Assembly: GCA_024704765.1 (NCBI GenBank)
Contig: JAKMXF010000034.1
Location: forward strand, 1 to 64,000
DNA from: Oopsacas minuta
Lineage: Eukaryota; Porifera; Hexactinellida; Lyssacinosida; Leucopsacidae
DNA: 64,000 nucleotides
Direction: 5' to 3'
Shown here: positions 42,941 through 55,765 of the stretch, piece after piece
Position numbering within the stretch: the stretch's first letter is position 1
Layout: the number at the start of each line of letters is the position of its first letter
Made by a program: the position numbers and the translations under genes
The notes under the pieces: model-generated
What the model saw: the letters and a program-made list of their open reading frames with translations, nothing else
Database searches by the model: none
What the model was told of the DNA's origin: nothing

Positions 42941-45900
42941 ATGTTTTCCTTAATATCACGACAACTTTCATATCTGGTACTCTTAGCCTTGCTCGTATGT
43001 TCGCTACATGCTGCCATAGAGCTTTCGTTCTTCAACGACATCCCTAATACTCCACAGGAAACCATCGTATTCGCATCTGATTCGTTGTTCTATACAGGGG
43101 GCCTAGCGCATATTGACGAATTTATCTGCACATCAGATAGTCCTAGTACAGAAACTGTATTGTGGTTTGATGCTAGAGGTAATGAGGTTAGTATAGGTGA
43201 TGGTAGTGGTACGAGTTTGTATTGGACGGGGACCACTAGTAACAAAACACTACACACATCTGATAGTTCCGGTAATAACTTGATTGATGTGGAAAATCAG
43301 GGGAATAACTTCACTTGTAGGGTTGATGAGACTAGTGAGGAGAAAGTATTGGGAATATATTGGGTAAGGTCAATACTTGACGCAGATGGTGAGGTAAACA
43401 ATCAACTAGAAGGAATGAGAATATATACCAAAGATGACCCTCCCAAGATCTCAGAATTTACACTTCAAAGAGGCTTCTTCGATTTGGATTTCTCTAAGCA
43501 ATACAAAGTACAGTCATTGATTGGATCTACTTCTATAACAATCTCTCCAGCCCCCATAGAACCTGCTATCATACCTCCTGAATCGATAATAGATAATGTA
43601 ACATTCTCAAATAGTAGATATTGTCACTTCATCGGTACAAGTTCAAACGACTTTCTATACACAACTCTATTCAATGGGGATTTCATCCCTAGCACTTCAC
43701 CTGTACTCAGTTTACCACAGTTCGGTGGAGCAACATGCATAGAAAACGGTAAACAAACTTCATCATTTCTAGGAGATATCATACCAAATCTAAGATTTAT
43801 TTGTCCTCTCGTGTTCAATGGTAACTTCATAAACATAGATAACCTTAATTTACTCACAGAAAATGAGATTGTAGCTAGTTCACCTCCAGAACTACCACAA
43901 ATCAATGGAAGGAGACTTTGGGTTGACTTTGTCAGCTCTATGAGTATAAGTCTGAGATACGATAGGGAATATGTGTGTGAAGACATGTACGGTACAAGAT
44001 TAAGTTTCAATTTACGAGTTAAGGGAAATTATCCTTTAGAAATACTAGTATCTGATCTAGCTAATGATGGTATACTTGTTGGAACTAACTATATCAATAC
44101 AGAGATCCCTGAAATACTCTACTGCTTAGCTGAAACAGATAACACACCTATTACATGGCTAAGTGAAACCACCGCAGATTATACTGCCTCTGTTTCCGCA
44201 TTAGAAGTTACTAATCGCACATCTATCATCCCTTACAGAATTACGCCTCGTGCAGGTAGAAGTGATATGTTCCTAAACTCAACAATAGCATTAGATAGGG
44301 AAGGTTATTACACGTGTAGTGATGGAGGTACAAATGATATCAGAGTGGGGATATTCTCACTTAACCCTGAAGCTCCAATTGCTTTGGTTACACCTTCTGA
44401 GTCATCCCAGAATATCAGCATTATCAATCCAATAAACATAACGTGTGGTGTAGTGAATAATTCAACTCATCCTCCTCCAATTTTCTTCTGGACAGGACCA
44501 CGCACTTCTTCCACCGGCCTCCTTGACACAACTGGATTCCAAGAGACAGATTCTGGTGATTACACTTGTCATTCCAGTAATGTAGTAGGAGGTAGTAATG
44601 TTACTATCAGTATCCTGATAGTAGTACCACCTCCCATGCTTGTTGCGACCACAGATATTCCTGAATATTACTTCAAAGATGACAAAATACAATTATTTTG
44701 TAACTTCAGTATTGCACCTAACCTTGAGTCCATCATAACTATTTCATGGTATATGGATTCTATACTCATCATGAATAACAGTAACGGATTCCACATTTCA
44801 GAAACTACTTTAGGAGAGCCATGGAATTATCAGAGTGTTTTGTGTTTGTCCAGTGCTATACCTTCTAATACTGGACAGTACACTTGCAGTGCAACTGTCG
44901 GTCGCAGTAATACTACCACATCTCCTCCGTTTAACATTGAAATAGAGGCAGCCTACTTGCCTGATGCTGCGGTGATACAATTCAATAGGATCGGCCCTAT
45001 TTCAGCACATATTAGTTGGACTGCCACTAACAGAACTAGACTAACTCCTGAGATATATGTTGTTTCGTATTGCCAGTTACCTGCATGTGACAGCTACATT
45101 GAATCTGCACCATTATCTGCAACCTATTTCTTTATAAGCGAGATAATTGTTGAAACTAACTACTCAGTTCGTGTTGATGCTACTAATCGCTATGGGTCTG
45201 TTGTGGGTGCATCGCGAAATTTCACAACCTTGTTTGACAGGACCCTGTACTTTTATGATGTGAATAGAGAGGCTCCTTCTACGACATCCAATAAAACATA
45301 CTTCGCTAGTGGATCGGTATTCAGAGGAGGTGATATTGATTATATCTTGTTCCTAGTCCAGGATTTCTACTGTGTACCACAGAATCCAACGACTGATATC
45401 ATTACATGGTATGCACCTGATGGAGAGCTCGTAACACAGGGCTTTGTAGCTGACTCATTCTTTTACACAGTAGATGCAAATGGAGAGAGTACATTGTATT
45501 TGAATAATGCTCTGACAGCAAGCAATGATGGTAGGAACTTTACTTGTCGAATCAATTCGAATGGATTCCTATTTGATTACTACTTCGGTGTATACTTCAT
45601 ATTAGATGTATATACTACACGATCGTTTGGTGGGAATAGGTTATTCAGTAAAGATAATCCTCCTGTTGTGAGAGAGTTTGTAGCACAAAGAGGTAGCTTT
45701 GATATTGACCTCACCCAAACATATGACGTAGAATCTCTACAGTCTCCTTCATATCCCTCATTCGATTGGACATTTGTACCTAGTTTAGCATCACCTGTAA
45801 CAGTACCTGATATGAATATTCTTACCGATGCTCTGTTCAATGACACGAGTACTTGCCAATTAGGATATTCTTCAATTTCTGGCGATTTTTTCAGCTTTTC

Positions 45901-48900
45901 GGATAAACAATTTGTCATTCAAACTCCAGTTGGCAATTTTACAGACGGACCTCCTCTTATTGGATCTGCTTGTATTGAGGATAATACAATAGCTTATGTG
46001 TTTACGATTGGTTCAGGAGTTGACATTGCAGTAGTATGCCCATTGTTGTATGGCGCTAGTTTCCTTGATATTTCTCCTACTCAATTCATACAGTACGAAT
46101 ACATATTGAATGATTTTGGAAATAACTCAAGGAGATTGTTAGTTGACCCTGCACGAACAAGCGCTGTGATAGCACATGAGAGATCTTATGTTTGTCAAGA
46201 CAGATACGGAACTCGCTCTACGTTTGGAGCTAGGGTTGATGCCATTACTGAACTTCAAGTATTCGACAGTGACACTACCACAATACCAGTTTCTAACAAT
46301 GGAATGCACATAACAAATCAAATTACTCTCTATTGTCTGTCTAATAGCAATCTGTTAGAAATAGAATGGTATTTCAATACTAATCCAAATAGTTCTGAAG
46401 TAACATACACTCTGGTATCAAATGACAGCATGCTACAGCCATATGTCAGCAATCCTCGAGCCGGGAGAAGTGATTTGATTGTGTCAACAAAATTGCCTTC
46501 AAACAGACAGGGATATTTCTACTGCAGAGATTCAATGGATCGAATGTTAAACTACAGTATCTTTTCTCAGACGCCTGTTAGTCCGGTAGCAGTTATATCA
46601 CTAGATGTCGCCCAAATACAAGTTATCATAGGAATTGATCAACTATTGGTTTGTGGGTTCAGCAATTCACCACATCCTAACAATACTATCTCGTATTGGG
46701 AAGGTACCACTAGTGATTCTATGAATACTATTCTGCTATTAGAAATGAACTCACAAGTATTCACCTGTATAAGTTCTAATGTATTCGGACAGTCGACTGC
46801 TACTATAGAAATTACTGTAATTCCACCTGCTCCACAGGAAATCAGCTCATCTCTGACAACAGAAGGAGACATATTCATTACAGATACAGTTGAGATAGTT
46901 TGTGAATTCTCGACTTTACAAAATGTGACTTCATCAATCTTAATTCAATGGTACCACAATAACTCACTGAGCGTAGAAACAGGAATTACCACTGTTAATG
47001 GTCGTAGTACACTCATAGTCTCCGGTGCAAATGTTTCTCATTCTGGAGATTATCACTGTGTAGCTACAGTTGGAGGTAGTCTTCCTACTAACTCATCTCC
47101 CATACAAGTTACTGTCTATGATGCTTATGCTCCTGATGTTATTTCACTAACTCTGAGTTCTATCACAGTATTTACTGCAGTAGTTTCATGGAGTGGTACC
47201 ATTAGGGATCCCGAACTGCCAGAAACATACTCTATAGCATTTAGCAGAGTAGGAAGTAGTGAAAAGGTCATCCACACAGCACCCATGGGGTCTACTACAC
47301 TCAAAAAAAGTGAGCTTCTCCCTAACAGTGAATACGAAGTGCATCTCAATGCTACAAACCGATTCTTCACTACACAGGGATCTACTGCATTATTTAAGAC
47401 ATCAATTCTCAGATTGTACTTCATGAAAGGAAATGAAATAATACCAATTGGTGCAGGTTCTATTTTCAGAGGAGGAATCGGATCCCGTATATTTGACTAT
47501 GTAAGCGAGTATCATTGTTTTCCCGACAGTCCTGAACAAGTCATTACTTGGTATCAGCCAAATGGTGATGTTATTCCTCCTGGCAGCTCTTTTAACACAG
47601 GATTTTACCATATACGCAATAGCACCACTGGGAAGAGTGTGTTCTACCCGAATGATGCTGTGTCTTTTGAGAATGAGGGGAATAACTACACTTGTAGTTT
47701 TATGGGAAATTCTGGTGAGATTGTCAGGTCTCAATTTGGTATATACTACACGAAGGCTTTCTTTACTTTTACTGCCCGCGGTATGAGACTATATGGCCCA
47801 GAAGATCTGATTTATGAATTCGTTTGGCAGAGAGGAGTGTTTGATTTTAATTTTACACAAAATTACACCATTGAGTGCTTGAGAGATACATTGGCTCAAA
47901 AAGATCATTGGTTATTTGCACCATCTTCCAATACAAATACAGAGACATTAAACGTAACATTATATGATGTCCAATTTGATCCTACTGCAACATGCCAGTA
48001 TGCTAGGTGTGCTCCGTTTAGTCAATTCATTGCATTCTCAGACAAACCATTCTTTATTGAAACGACTATTCCTGTGGCTGAGGTTACAGTAGTTTTAAAA
48101 CGCTGTTTAGCAAACAATTACGAATTCAATTTCCAAATCGGAGACTCTATTGATATCCGTGTTACATGTCCATTGGTATTCGGCGCTCGTTTCCTAGACA
48201 TTGGTAGCGATATAACTTTGATACAAAATGAATACACTACAGACAACCCAAGGAGACTATATTTTGATCCTGTCACAATAGCTACACTGCAACAAGATAG
48301 AGAATTCGTATGTGAGGATATGTATGGTGTAAGAGCATCATTCAGGGTGATAGTCAATGGAGTTAATGACATACAGGTGTTTGCTAGTGCAAATTCTACC
48401 GTTCCTGAAACTAACGATACCAATCTTATAGGCGAATCCAACATCCCTGATTCTTTGTTCTGCATTACAGGAGACGCGAGTAACGCTGCTAACTGGTATG
48501 TAGATTCTAATCCTAATCGTAATACGGCAGAATCTGGAATAGCTGTGACAGCTGATTCAACACAACTGCCTTATGTTCTATCACCACGAACTGGTAGAAG
48601 TGATCTTGTTCTCAGCGGAACAATTAGAGATGAAGCTGAAGGGTATTATTCCTGCGTAACAAATCCACAAATTACCTTAGGCATATTCCTTGAACAACCT
48701 ATAGCTCCTGAAGCAGTAATCACAGGAAATGAAGAGTCCATAGAAGTCGTCATCGGCATCACTACACCAATACTAGTATGTGATAAAAATAACAGTCCAT
48801 ATCCTAATCCCATATATTTCTGGACAGGAAGTGTGAACTCATTCACATATATGCTGGATACTTCTCTTCTACTGGAATCAGACTCAGGAGTGTATACGTG

Positions 48901-51900
48901 TACTGCTTCCAATGTTGTAGGATTGTCTAGTGATACAGTGACAATTACTGTAATACCTCCTCCTCCTCAATTCGTTTCTATTCAACTAGTTGCACCACTA
49001 CCTGTATATGTCGGTGATCCATTCATACTTCAATGTCAATTCAGTACACTGGCTAATGTCACTTCACAGATTAACATTGATTGGTACAGAGATGGAACAT
49101 TATTAGCTAACAGTGGTGATGACAGTATTGTAACTACTAATGCAGGAAGTGAAACTACTAGTGAATTGACAGTTTCAAATTCTATGATCATTCTAGAAGA
49201 TTACCAATGTAGATCTACAGTAGGTGCTAGTCAACAAACAGATTCAGTTACTTATACATTTAACTTCACTCCACCTCCAACTCCTATGATAAGTGTCAAT
49301 CCAGTGGATCCACCGGATCTATATGTCACACAGACAATCAATATTACATGTCAAGTTACTACTCTAGCTAGATTTCAAAGCGGATTAAGGATTGTTTGGT
49401 ATCAGAATGGAAGTATGCTCAGTACAAATGGTAATGTTCAAATTTCAATAATTAACTTGGATGATACCACCACAGAGAGCACGTTATCATTTGGAGATCT
49501 TGTCCTTGTTAATACAGGAGCATATCGTTGTGTAGCACAAGTGTTAAGTGTTTTAAATTCAGAAGCAGTGTCTATTACAACCAATATTCAAGTTGTTCAA
49601 ATTCCTGCTCCTCAATTCGTTTCTATTCAACTAGTTACACCACTACCTGTATATTTCAGCGATCCATTCACACTTCAATGTCAATTCAGTACACTGGCTA
49701 TTGTCACTTCACAGATCGTCATCAATTGGTACAGAGATGGAACATTATTAACTAACAGTAGTGGAGACAGTATTGTAACTACAAATACAGGGAATGAAGC
49801 TATTAGTAAATTGACAGTTTCAAATTCTACGACCATTCAAGGAGATTATCAATGTAAATCTAAAGTAGGTGCTAGTCAACAAACGGTTTCAGATACTTAT
49901 ACATTTAACATCACTCCACCTCCAACTCCTATGATAAGTGTCAATCCAGTGGATCCGCCGGATCTTTATGTCACACAGACAATCAATATTACATGTCAGG
50001 TTACTACTCTAGCTGTATTTCGTAGCGGATTACGCATTGTTTGGTATTACAATGGGAGCATTCTTAATTCAAATGGCAGCGTTTCCATTTCAACCATGAA
50101 CTTGAATGATACTAACACAGAGAGCACGTTAACATTTGGAGATATTGTCCTTGGTAATACAGGAGCATATCGTTGTGTAGCACAAGTGTTAAGTGTTTTA
50201 AATTCAGAAGCAGTGTCTAATACAACCAATATTTCAGTTGTTCAAATTCCTGCTCCTCAATTCTATTCAATTCAGTTGGTAACAACACCGCCTATCTATG
50301 TCAATGATATATTCACTCTTCAATGTCAATTCAGTACTGTACATAATATTAAACCACAGATCGTCATCAATTGGTACAGAGATGGAACATTATTAGCTAA
50401 CAGTGGTGATGACAGTATTGTAACTACTAATACAGAGAATGAAGCTACTAGTGAATTGACAGTTTCAAACTCTATGAATATTCAAGAAGATTACCAATGT
50501 AGATCTACAGTAGGTGCTAGTCAACAAACAGATTCAGTTACTTATACATTTAACTTCACTTCACCTCCAACTCCTATGATAAGTGTCAATCCAGTGGATC
50601 CACCGGATCTATATGTCACACAGACAATCAATATTACATGTCAAGTTACTACTCTAGCTAGATTTCAAAGCGGATTAAGGATTGTTTGGTATCAGGATGG
50701 AAGTATGCTCAGTACAAATGGTAATGTTCAAATTTCAATAATTAACTTGGATGATACCACCACAGAGAGTACATTAACATTTGAAGATCTTGTCCTTGGC
50801 AATACAGGAGCATATCATTGTGTAGCACAAGTGTTAAGTGTTTTGAATTCAGAAGAAGGAATGTCAAGTACAACCAATATTTCGGTTGTTCAAATTCCTG
50901 CTCCTCAATTCTATTCAATTCAGTTGGTAACAACACCGCCTATCTATGTCAATGATATATTCACTCTTCAATGTCAATTCAGTACTGTACATAATATTAA
51001 ACCACAGATCGTCATCAATTGGTACAGAGATGGAACATTATTAGCTAACAGTGGTGATGACAGTATTGTAACTACTAATACAGAGAATGAAGCTACTAGT
51101 GAATTGACAGTTTCAAACTCTATAAATATTCAAGAAGATTACCAATGTAGATCTACAGTAGGTGCTAGTCAACAAACAGTTTCAGTTACTTATACATTTA
51201 ACTTCACTCCACCTCCAACTCCTATGATAAGTGTCAATCCAGTGGATCCACCGGATCTATATGTCACACAAACTATCAACATTACATGTCAGGTTACTAC
51301 TCTAGCTGTATTTCATAGCGGATTAAGCATTGTTTGGTATTTCAATGGAAGCATTCTTAATTCAAATGGCAGCGTTTCCATTTTTACCATGAACTTGAAT
51401 ATTACTAGCACAGAGAGTACGTTAATGTTGGCAGATCTTGTACTTTCTAATACAGGAGCATATCATTGTGTAGCACAAGTGTTAGGCGTTTTGAATTCAG
51501 AAGAAGGAGTGTCAAGCACAACTAATGTTCAAGTTAATTTGCCTCCAGCTGCTGTCTTCAATTCGATTAGCTCTCTTACAGAAGACACTATTTTAATTGG
51601 AGAGGAGCTTATATTAGTTTGTGAGTTCACAATTCTATCTCAGTTTCTTCAATATCTCTCTATAAATTGGTATCATAGCAATACTCTACTGACTGCTAGT
51701 AGTAATGTTCTAATGGAAGAATCGGTTTTAGGTTCTGATATGTTGCAAAGTATCCTTACGATCACGAATACAGCTATATCTAATTCTGGGATGTACTCCT
51801 GTAAAGCAACACTATTGAATTATATCACCACTACTTCTTCATTACTGTCTATTGAGATTGTTGCTGTACCTACTCCGATGTTTGTTAGCATATATGCTTC

Positions 51901-53885
51901 CTCACAAGATCCTGTCTATATTTCAGATTCTTTCTCTCTTTCTTGTGAATTCATAATATCATCCATGTTCATTTCTTCTCTCTCGATTATTTGGTTTCAT
52001 AACGATACCACGATTACATCTTTCTCTAATATTATGATTACTTCAAGCAAAAATGCTGATAATGCAGTTAGTACTTTGAGTGTGTCTAATGCAGGTCTGG
52101 ACAAATCGGGTAGTTACTCCTGTGGAGCAAGTATACCAGAATCAATTATTCAATATTCTACTCTTCTCCAAGTTAATGTTTTGCCAATACCTGCTCCAGA
52201 ATACGTTTCAATCGGATTGAGTAAGAAGCCTGTTTACATTAACGCATCCTTCCAGCTTTATTGTACATTCAATGCATTAACTCGTATCTTACCCTATATT
52301 ACAATCAACTGGTATCATAATTCAACTGAAGTAACTTCATGTCACTCCAGATTTTTGATTAACATCAACCATGATAATGTTAGAATCCTGAACAGTACTT
52401 TATCCGTACAATCTTCTGAAGAATGTCAAGCAGGAGCATATCATTGCGATGCGAACTTTGATCAACTGAATTCTGTTTCTGAAAACTTCCAACTTTCATT
52501 TAATCCAGGTAAGTCTATATTTTGTGTACGACTGAACCATGCGTAATAGCTAATACGAGTTGTGTGAATGATAATACAGAGCGAAAAGGGACTCAGTTGA
52601 ATTTTGAAAATGTGAGTACACTTAGCTGAAATCACATTATTAACCTATTTAGCATAACGAATTTTTCGGGTACTTATCATGAATTTGCTATGATGTGCAC
52701 TATTTACCATACTAGAATACACTCTTATGTACATGAAAAGTTGCTATTAGACGAATTGCAAATATGCAAACAATACTACATATATAACGTACGTGTATAC
52801 AATACTCATAGCCGGTAGAACCGGTTGGACAGGTTAGGTGATTGCTAGACTACTTTTTCTGGAATATGCATTGAATCAATGATATATAGGGACCACTTTT
52901 AAGAGATTGTACATTTTCATTTTGATTACGTCGTGCCTCTTATAACTTACAAGTTAGCTCGTTGGTGTATAGCTTAGAGAGACTATTCGTGTAATCATTA
53001 TACATTAACTAAAATTCGAATAAATCCCGTAATTTATTATATAGATCCGTATGAACAAGAGATAACATCCCTAAATGTATCCTCCAATAATGACAAGTTG
53101 TATCTCCAATGGACAATATCCAAACAACCTATTGCTGACGAATATTTCAGGATTAAGATAATCATGCAGGCAGCAGATGGTTCATTAAAGGTAACGGAAA
53201 CTATTTTACCTTGTGACGTAACATGTCAAGGAAGCAAGGATGTCATTTATGAGCTGACAGACATTGTCATTAATTCGCTATACTTGGCAGAAGTAACGGT
53301 TATTAATTTATACGGACAACAATCAAGAATATATATATTTGATCCTCAAGCTATCTTAACAGATGTATCTGGTACTTCTCAATGTCCTGATGTTAATATA
53401 AGTATCGTAGTCCCACTGATTATAATCATTATGATATTGATATCTGTAATTATGGCCATTTTCATTATTTTCATAATTTGGTATGTAAAGTTTAAGAAAA
53501 TTGTTCCAAAAAGCCAGTGCAAACCTATGCAATCTGACAAAGATTATATTGGAATGTCCTCAAAGGAATCCGCATCTCATGGATATTATAATTTGGGACC
53601 TAATAGAGCTACTGAAGGAGAATCACAGTTCCACGCGGAGAGAACAATTATTGAAACTAATCTAGAGCCGACCTATGCGCATATCGATGAAGATGGTAAG
53701 GTATTTGAGATAGAAGGTAAGCTGATTGGAGAAGAGAAGAGAGATGGAGATTATGAGATAATGAAGTGTGGAGATGATCCACAAAGTGTAACATACTCGA
53801 ATGTAAGTTATTTTGTTATTATTTGATATATTATATTTTTGTTTAGCATACTTTTGAATTTGATTTTTTCCTTTAGCTCTCCTAA
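42941..53885 (+). CDS. Giant type I receptor: Ig-repeat ectodomain, FN3, transmembrane, ITIM-type tail
   Basis: Exon model 42941-52508, 53045-53802, 53877-53885 (phases 1 and 0; 3,444 aa). A signal peptide (1-24, YLVLLALLVCSLHAA) is followed by three super-repeats at about 25-767, 768-1491 and 1492-2003. Each contains an unassigned Cys-bearing module (shared QRG.FD.. and NNFTCR motifs) plus Ig-like domains; the first two end in FN3. Then four tandem Ig pairs of about 215 aa each (2005-2865), about three more Ig domains and, in exon 2, one FN3, a transmembrane helix (~3308-3336) and a ~108-aa tail. Tail motifs in order: YIGM, YYNL, YAHI, YEIM, VTYSNL. Many N-glycosylation sites. A cell-surface recognition or adhesion receptor is likely; no named orthologue is recognised. 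Its tail exon is duplicated in inverse orientation at 57828-58585. Confidence 0.85.
48953..51536 (+). repeat. Four tandem ~645-bp Ig-pair repeats inside the receptor exon
   Basis: Unit starts at about 48953, 49601, 50246 and 50894 (spacings 648, 645, 648, then 642 bp). Each encodes two Ig domains: one starting PAPQF.SIQLV and one starting PTPMISVNPVDPPDLYVTQT. Units 3 and 4 are almost identical over their first Ig domain; units 1 and 3, and 2 and 4, match best over the second. Confidence 0.92.
52509..53044 (+). other. Phase-1 intron of the left receptor carrying the homology breakpoint
   Basis: Donor CCAG|GTAAGT and acceptor TATATAG|ATCC. Sequence from about 52680 onward is the mirror of the intron in the right receptor (to 58962); sequence before 52680 is unrelated. 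So homology between the two genes starts in the middle of the intron. Confidence 0.8.
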
Positions 53886-54005
53886 CTACTATCCTCTGGT
53901 CTATCAGGATATTTTCGTATTATTTATTGAATCAATAGTTTGTGAATATTTGTTTCTTGAAGTTATAATTGTATATATATTTTATTGATGTCTACTCACA
54001 GTCAA
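52680..54005. repeat. 3' arm of the inverted duplication (left copy)
   Basis: About 1.33 kb matching the reverse complement of 57627-58962, covering half the last long intron, the FN3-TM-tail exon, the short intron, the 9-bp terminal exon and 3' flank. Homology stops at GATGTCTACT.ACAGTCA. Non-coding parts are as similar as the exon by eye. Confidence 0.92.
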
Positions 54006-55674
54006 CATTCGTAAATTCGAACTTTCACAAATTCTAATTCTTACGAATGAATATGTTCAAACCAGCTAAATAGACATACATTGGATCTGTCCAGCCTGGA
54101 GCAGGAGTCTGGTTTTGAGTAACAACAGTACATTAAATTCCACACAACTTGGATGGTCAATGACATAAACATCTATATTCCTGAGTTAACGCTAGTATAG
54201 CACTGAACGATTTGAGCCTTAGATTCTTTGTACGTTTTTCGAATTCTGCCGATAAAGTGCTCGGAGGTTCTATTTGAGTTTAAGCCTGTTTAGACAGTAT
54301 GGGCCATCGAAGGTGATCTTGTCGCATGACCATGCATTTATCGTATTTACGAAGAAAGTAATCAGAATTCAACAAAACTCGACTAAATATTTCGAATGTT
54401 CTGAATCTGATTTTTAATTACATTTCACTTCATTTGTGCCAATAGAAATTTATGAATAATTTGATATCTGAACGGATTGCATTCTAGGAACAAAATTACA
54501 CCGGTACCGAGAGGCTATAGCTCCCTCAAACAGTAATGGTTAGCACCGCCTCAGCTATTTATTAAGCGGAGAGTCTAAATAAATATTGCACAAAACCAAG
54601 CTGTACTATGCCAGTAATAATTATTTTACTGCAAAAGTTTAATAACCTTTCGTATCTCTATGAATCGCACTATTTGTGAAACTTATTAATTGACTGGTAT
54701 GTCCTACCGAGCATATTATGTGCGATATACGTCCTCTGAGATATGTAAGGTTGTGATCAAAATATTGTACCGTATCTCAGAGACTCTCTTTTCAGACCCA
54801 TTACAGGACTATGATTTTTAGGCGATAAATTAAATCATTCGCATTTATACGAGCATACGAATTTCGTGATAACAGGTTGCTCTAGGATAGAGGAGGAAGA
54901 GAATTTTCTTATTCGAAAATAACAAGTTAGTCAAGCCCTGCCAACTTAAAGAATACGTGTATGATTATGCGCAAGATTAACAATCATAAATTTGCAGGCA
55001 TTAAAAGACTGACATGCCAACTATCCAGTTTTTGGCTGGAAATCCAATCTTTCCTGACTTTTAAGCCAAATTTTATGTCTAGCATAAATGTGGAAAGAAT
55101 ATTGAATAGTCCGGCTTTTAGTTGACAATATAAATTGCCAAGTCGCGCCACAAAACAATACCCAGCTGATTTCTTCCCCCTGTAGGTAAGTATTGAACAT
55201 AATATATAGGTTACTTTTAATATCTAATAAACACATACTACTTGTATTACTATACTATTCAAATTATATAAACACACTCAAACACTCAATGAATCACAGT
55301 TATTGTCTACAGCTTGATTTGAATAACAACACTATTTTCTGCGTGAGCTGGATTAAACACTACTTCAGTTGTCATCTCGATAGGAGTATTAGCATTTTTG
55401 CCCGATCCAAACAAATTACATTTTCTCTTTGGTTTGGGTTGGTCAAGAGAAATTCCTTCCTCAATCATATTTCATCTCCATTAGGGTGGATATATTCGGC
55501 GAAGCTAGTGAAACAATATTATTGGCACACTTTCACTTCGCTTGATTCTACAACTGTGGTGAGACTATCAGTTACCCAGTAATTCTCATTCAAATACCTG
55601 CAAGTATAAGTGAAACCTTCAGAACTCGAAACTACATCAAATCCAATGTAACCTATAATCAGGGGTATATTGTA

Positions 55675-55765
55675 GGGGAAGGGGGGAGCGGCGCTCCCCG
55701 AAGACAATTTCTAGGGGGAACGCGCTCCTCCACTACAAATTCAAGGAGGAGAGGCGCTCCCTCAA
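55675..55765. repeat. GC-rich palindromic patch
   Basis: Contains GGGGGGAGCGGCGCTCCCC, GGGGGAACGCGCTCCTCC and GGAGGAGAGGCGCTCCCTC in under 100 bp, strong stem-forming G/C runs in very AT-rich DNA. A related GGAGGGGGCGCTCCTC occurs at about 14449. Confidence 0.6.

Noticed and set aside
42941-52546. Possibility that the giant ORF ends at its own stop (52544-52546) as a secreted protein
   Set aside because: A consensus donor (CCAG|GTAAGT) precedes the last 12 codons and joins in phase to the FN3-TM exon, whose homologue is used by the right gene. A secreted isoform by read-through remains possible.
53803-53846. Alternative short intron ending at the AG of GTTTAG near 53846
   Set aside because: It is possible, but gives a hydrophobic tail end (HTFEFDFFL) and loses the L of the YSNL motif; the later acceptor has a better polypyrimidine tract.
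55193-55707. Plus-strand 129-aa ORF and minus-strand 62-aa ORF between the receptors
   Set aside because: No recognised domain. The minus-strand FTYTCR segment with a following GT looks faintly like an exon end but has no partner exon I can join.
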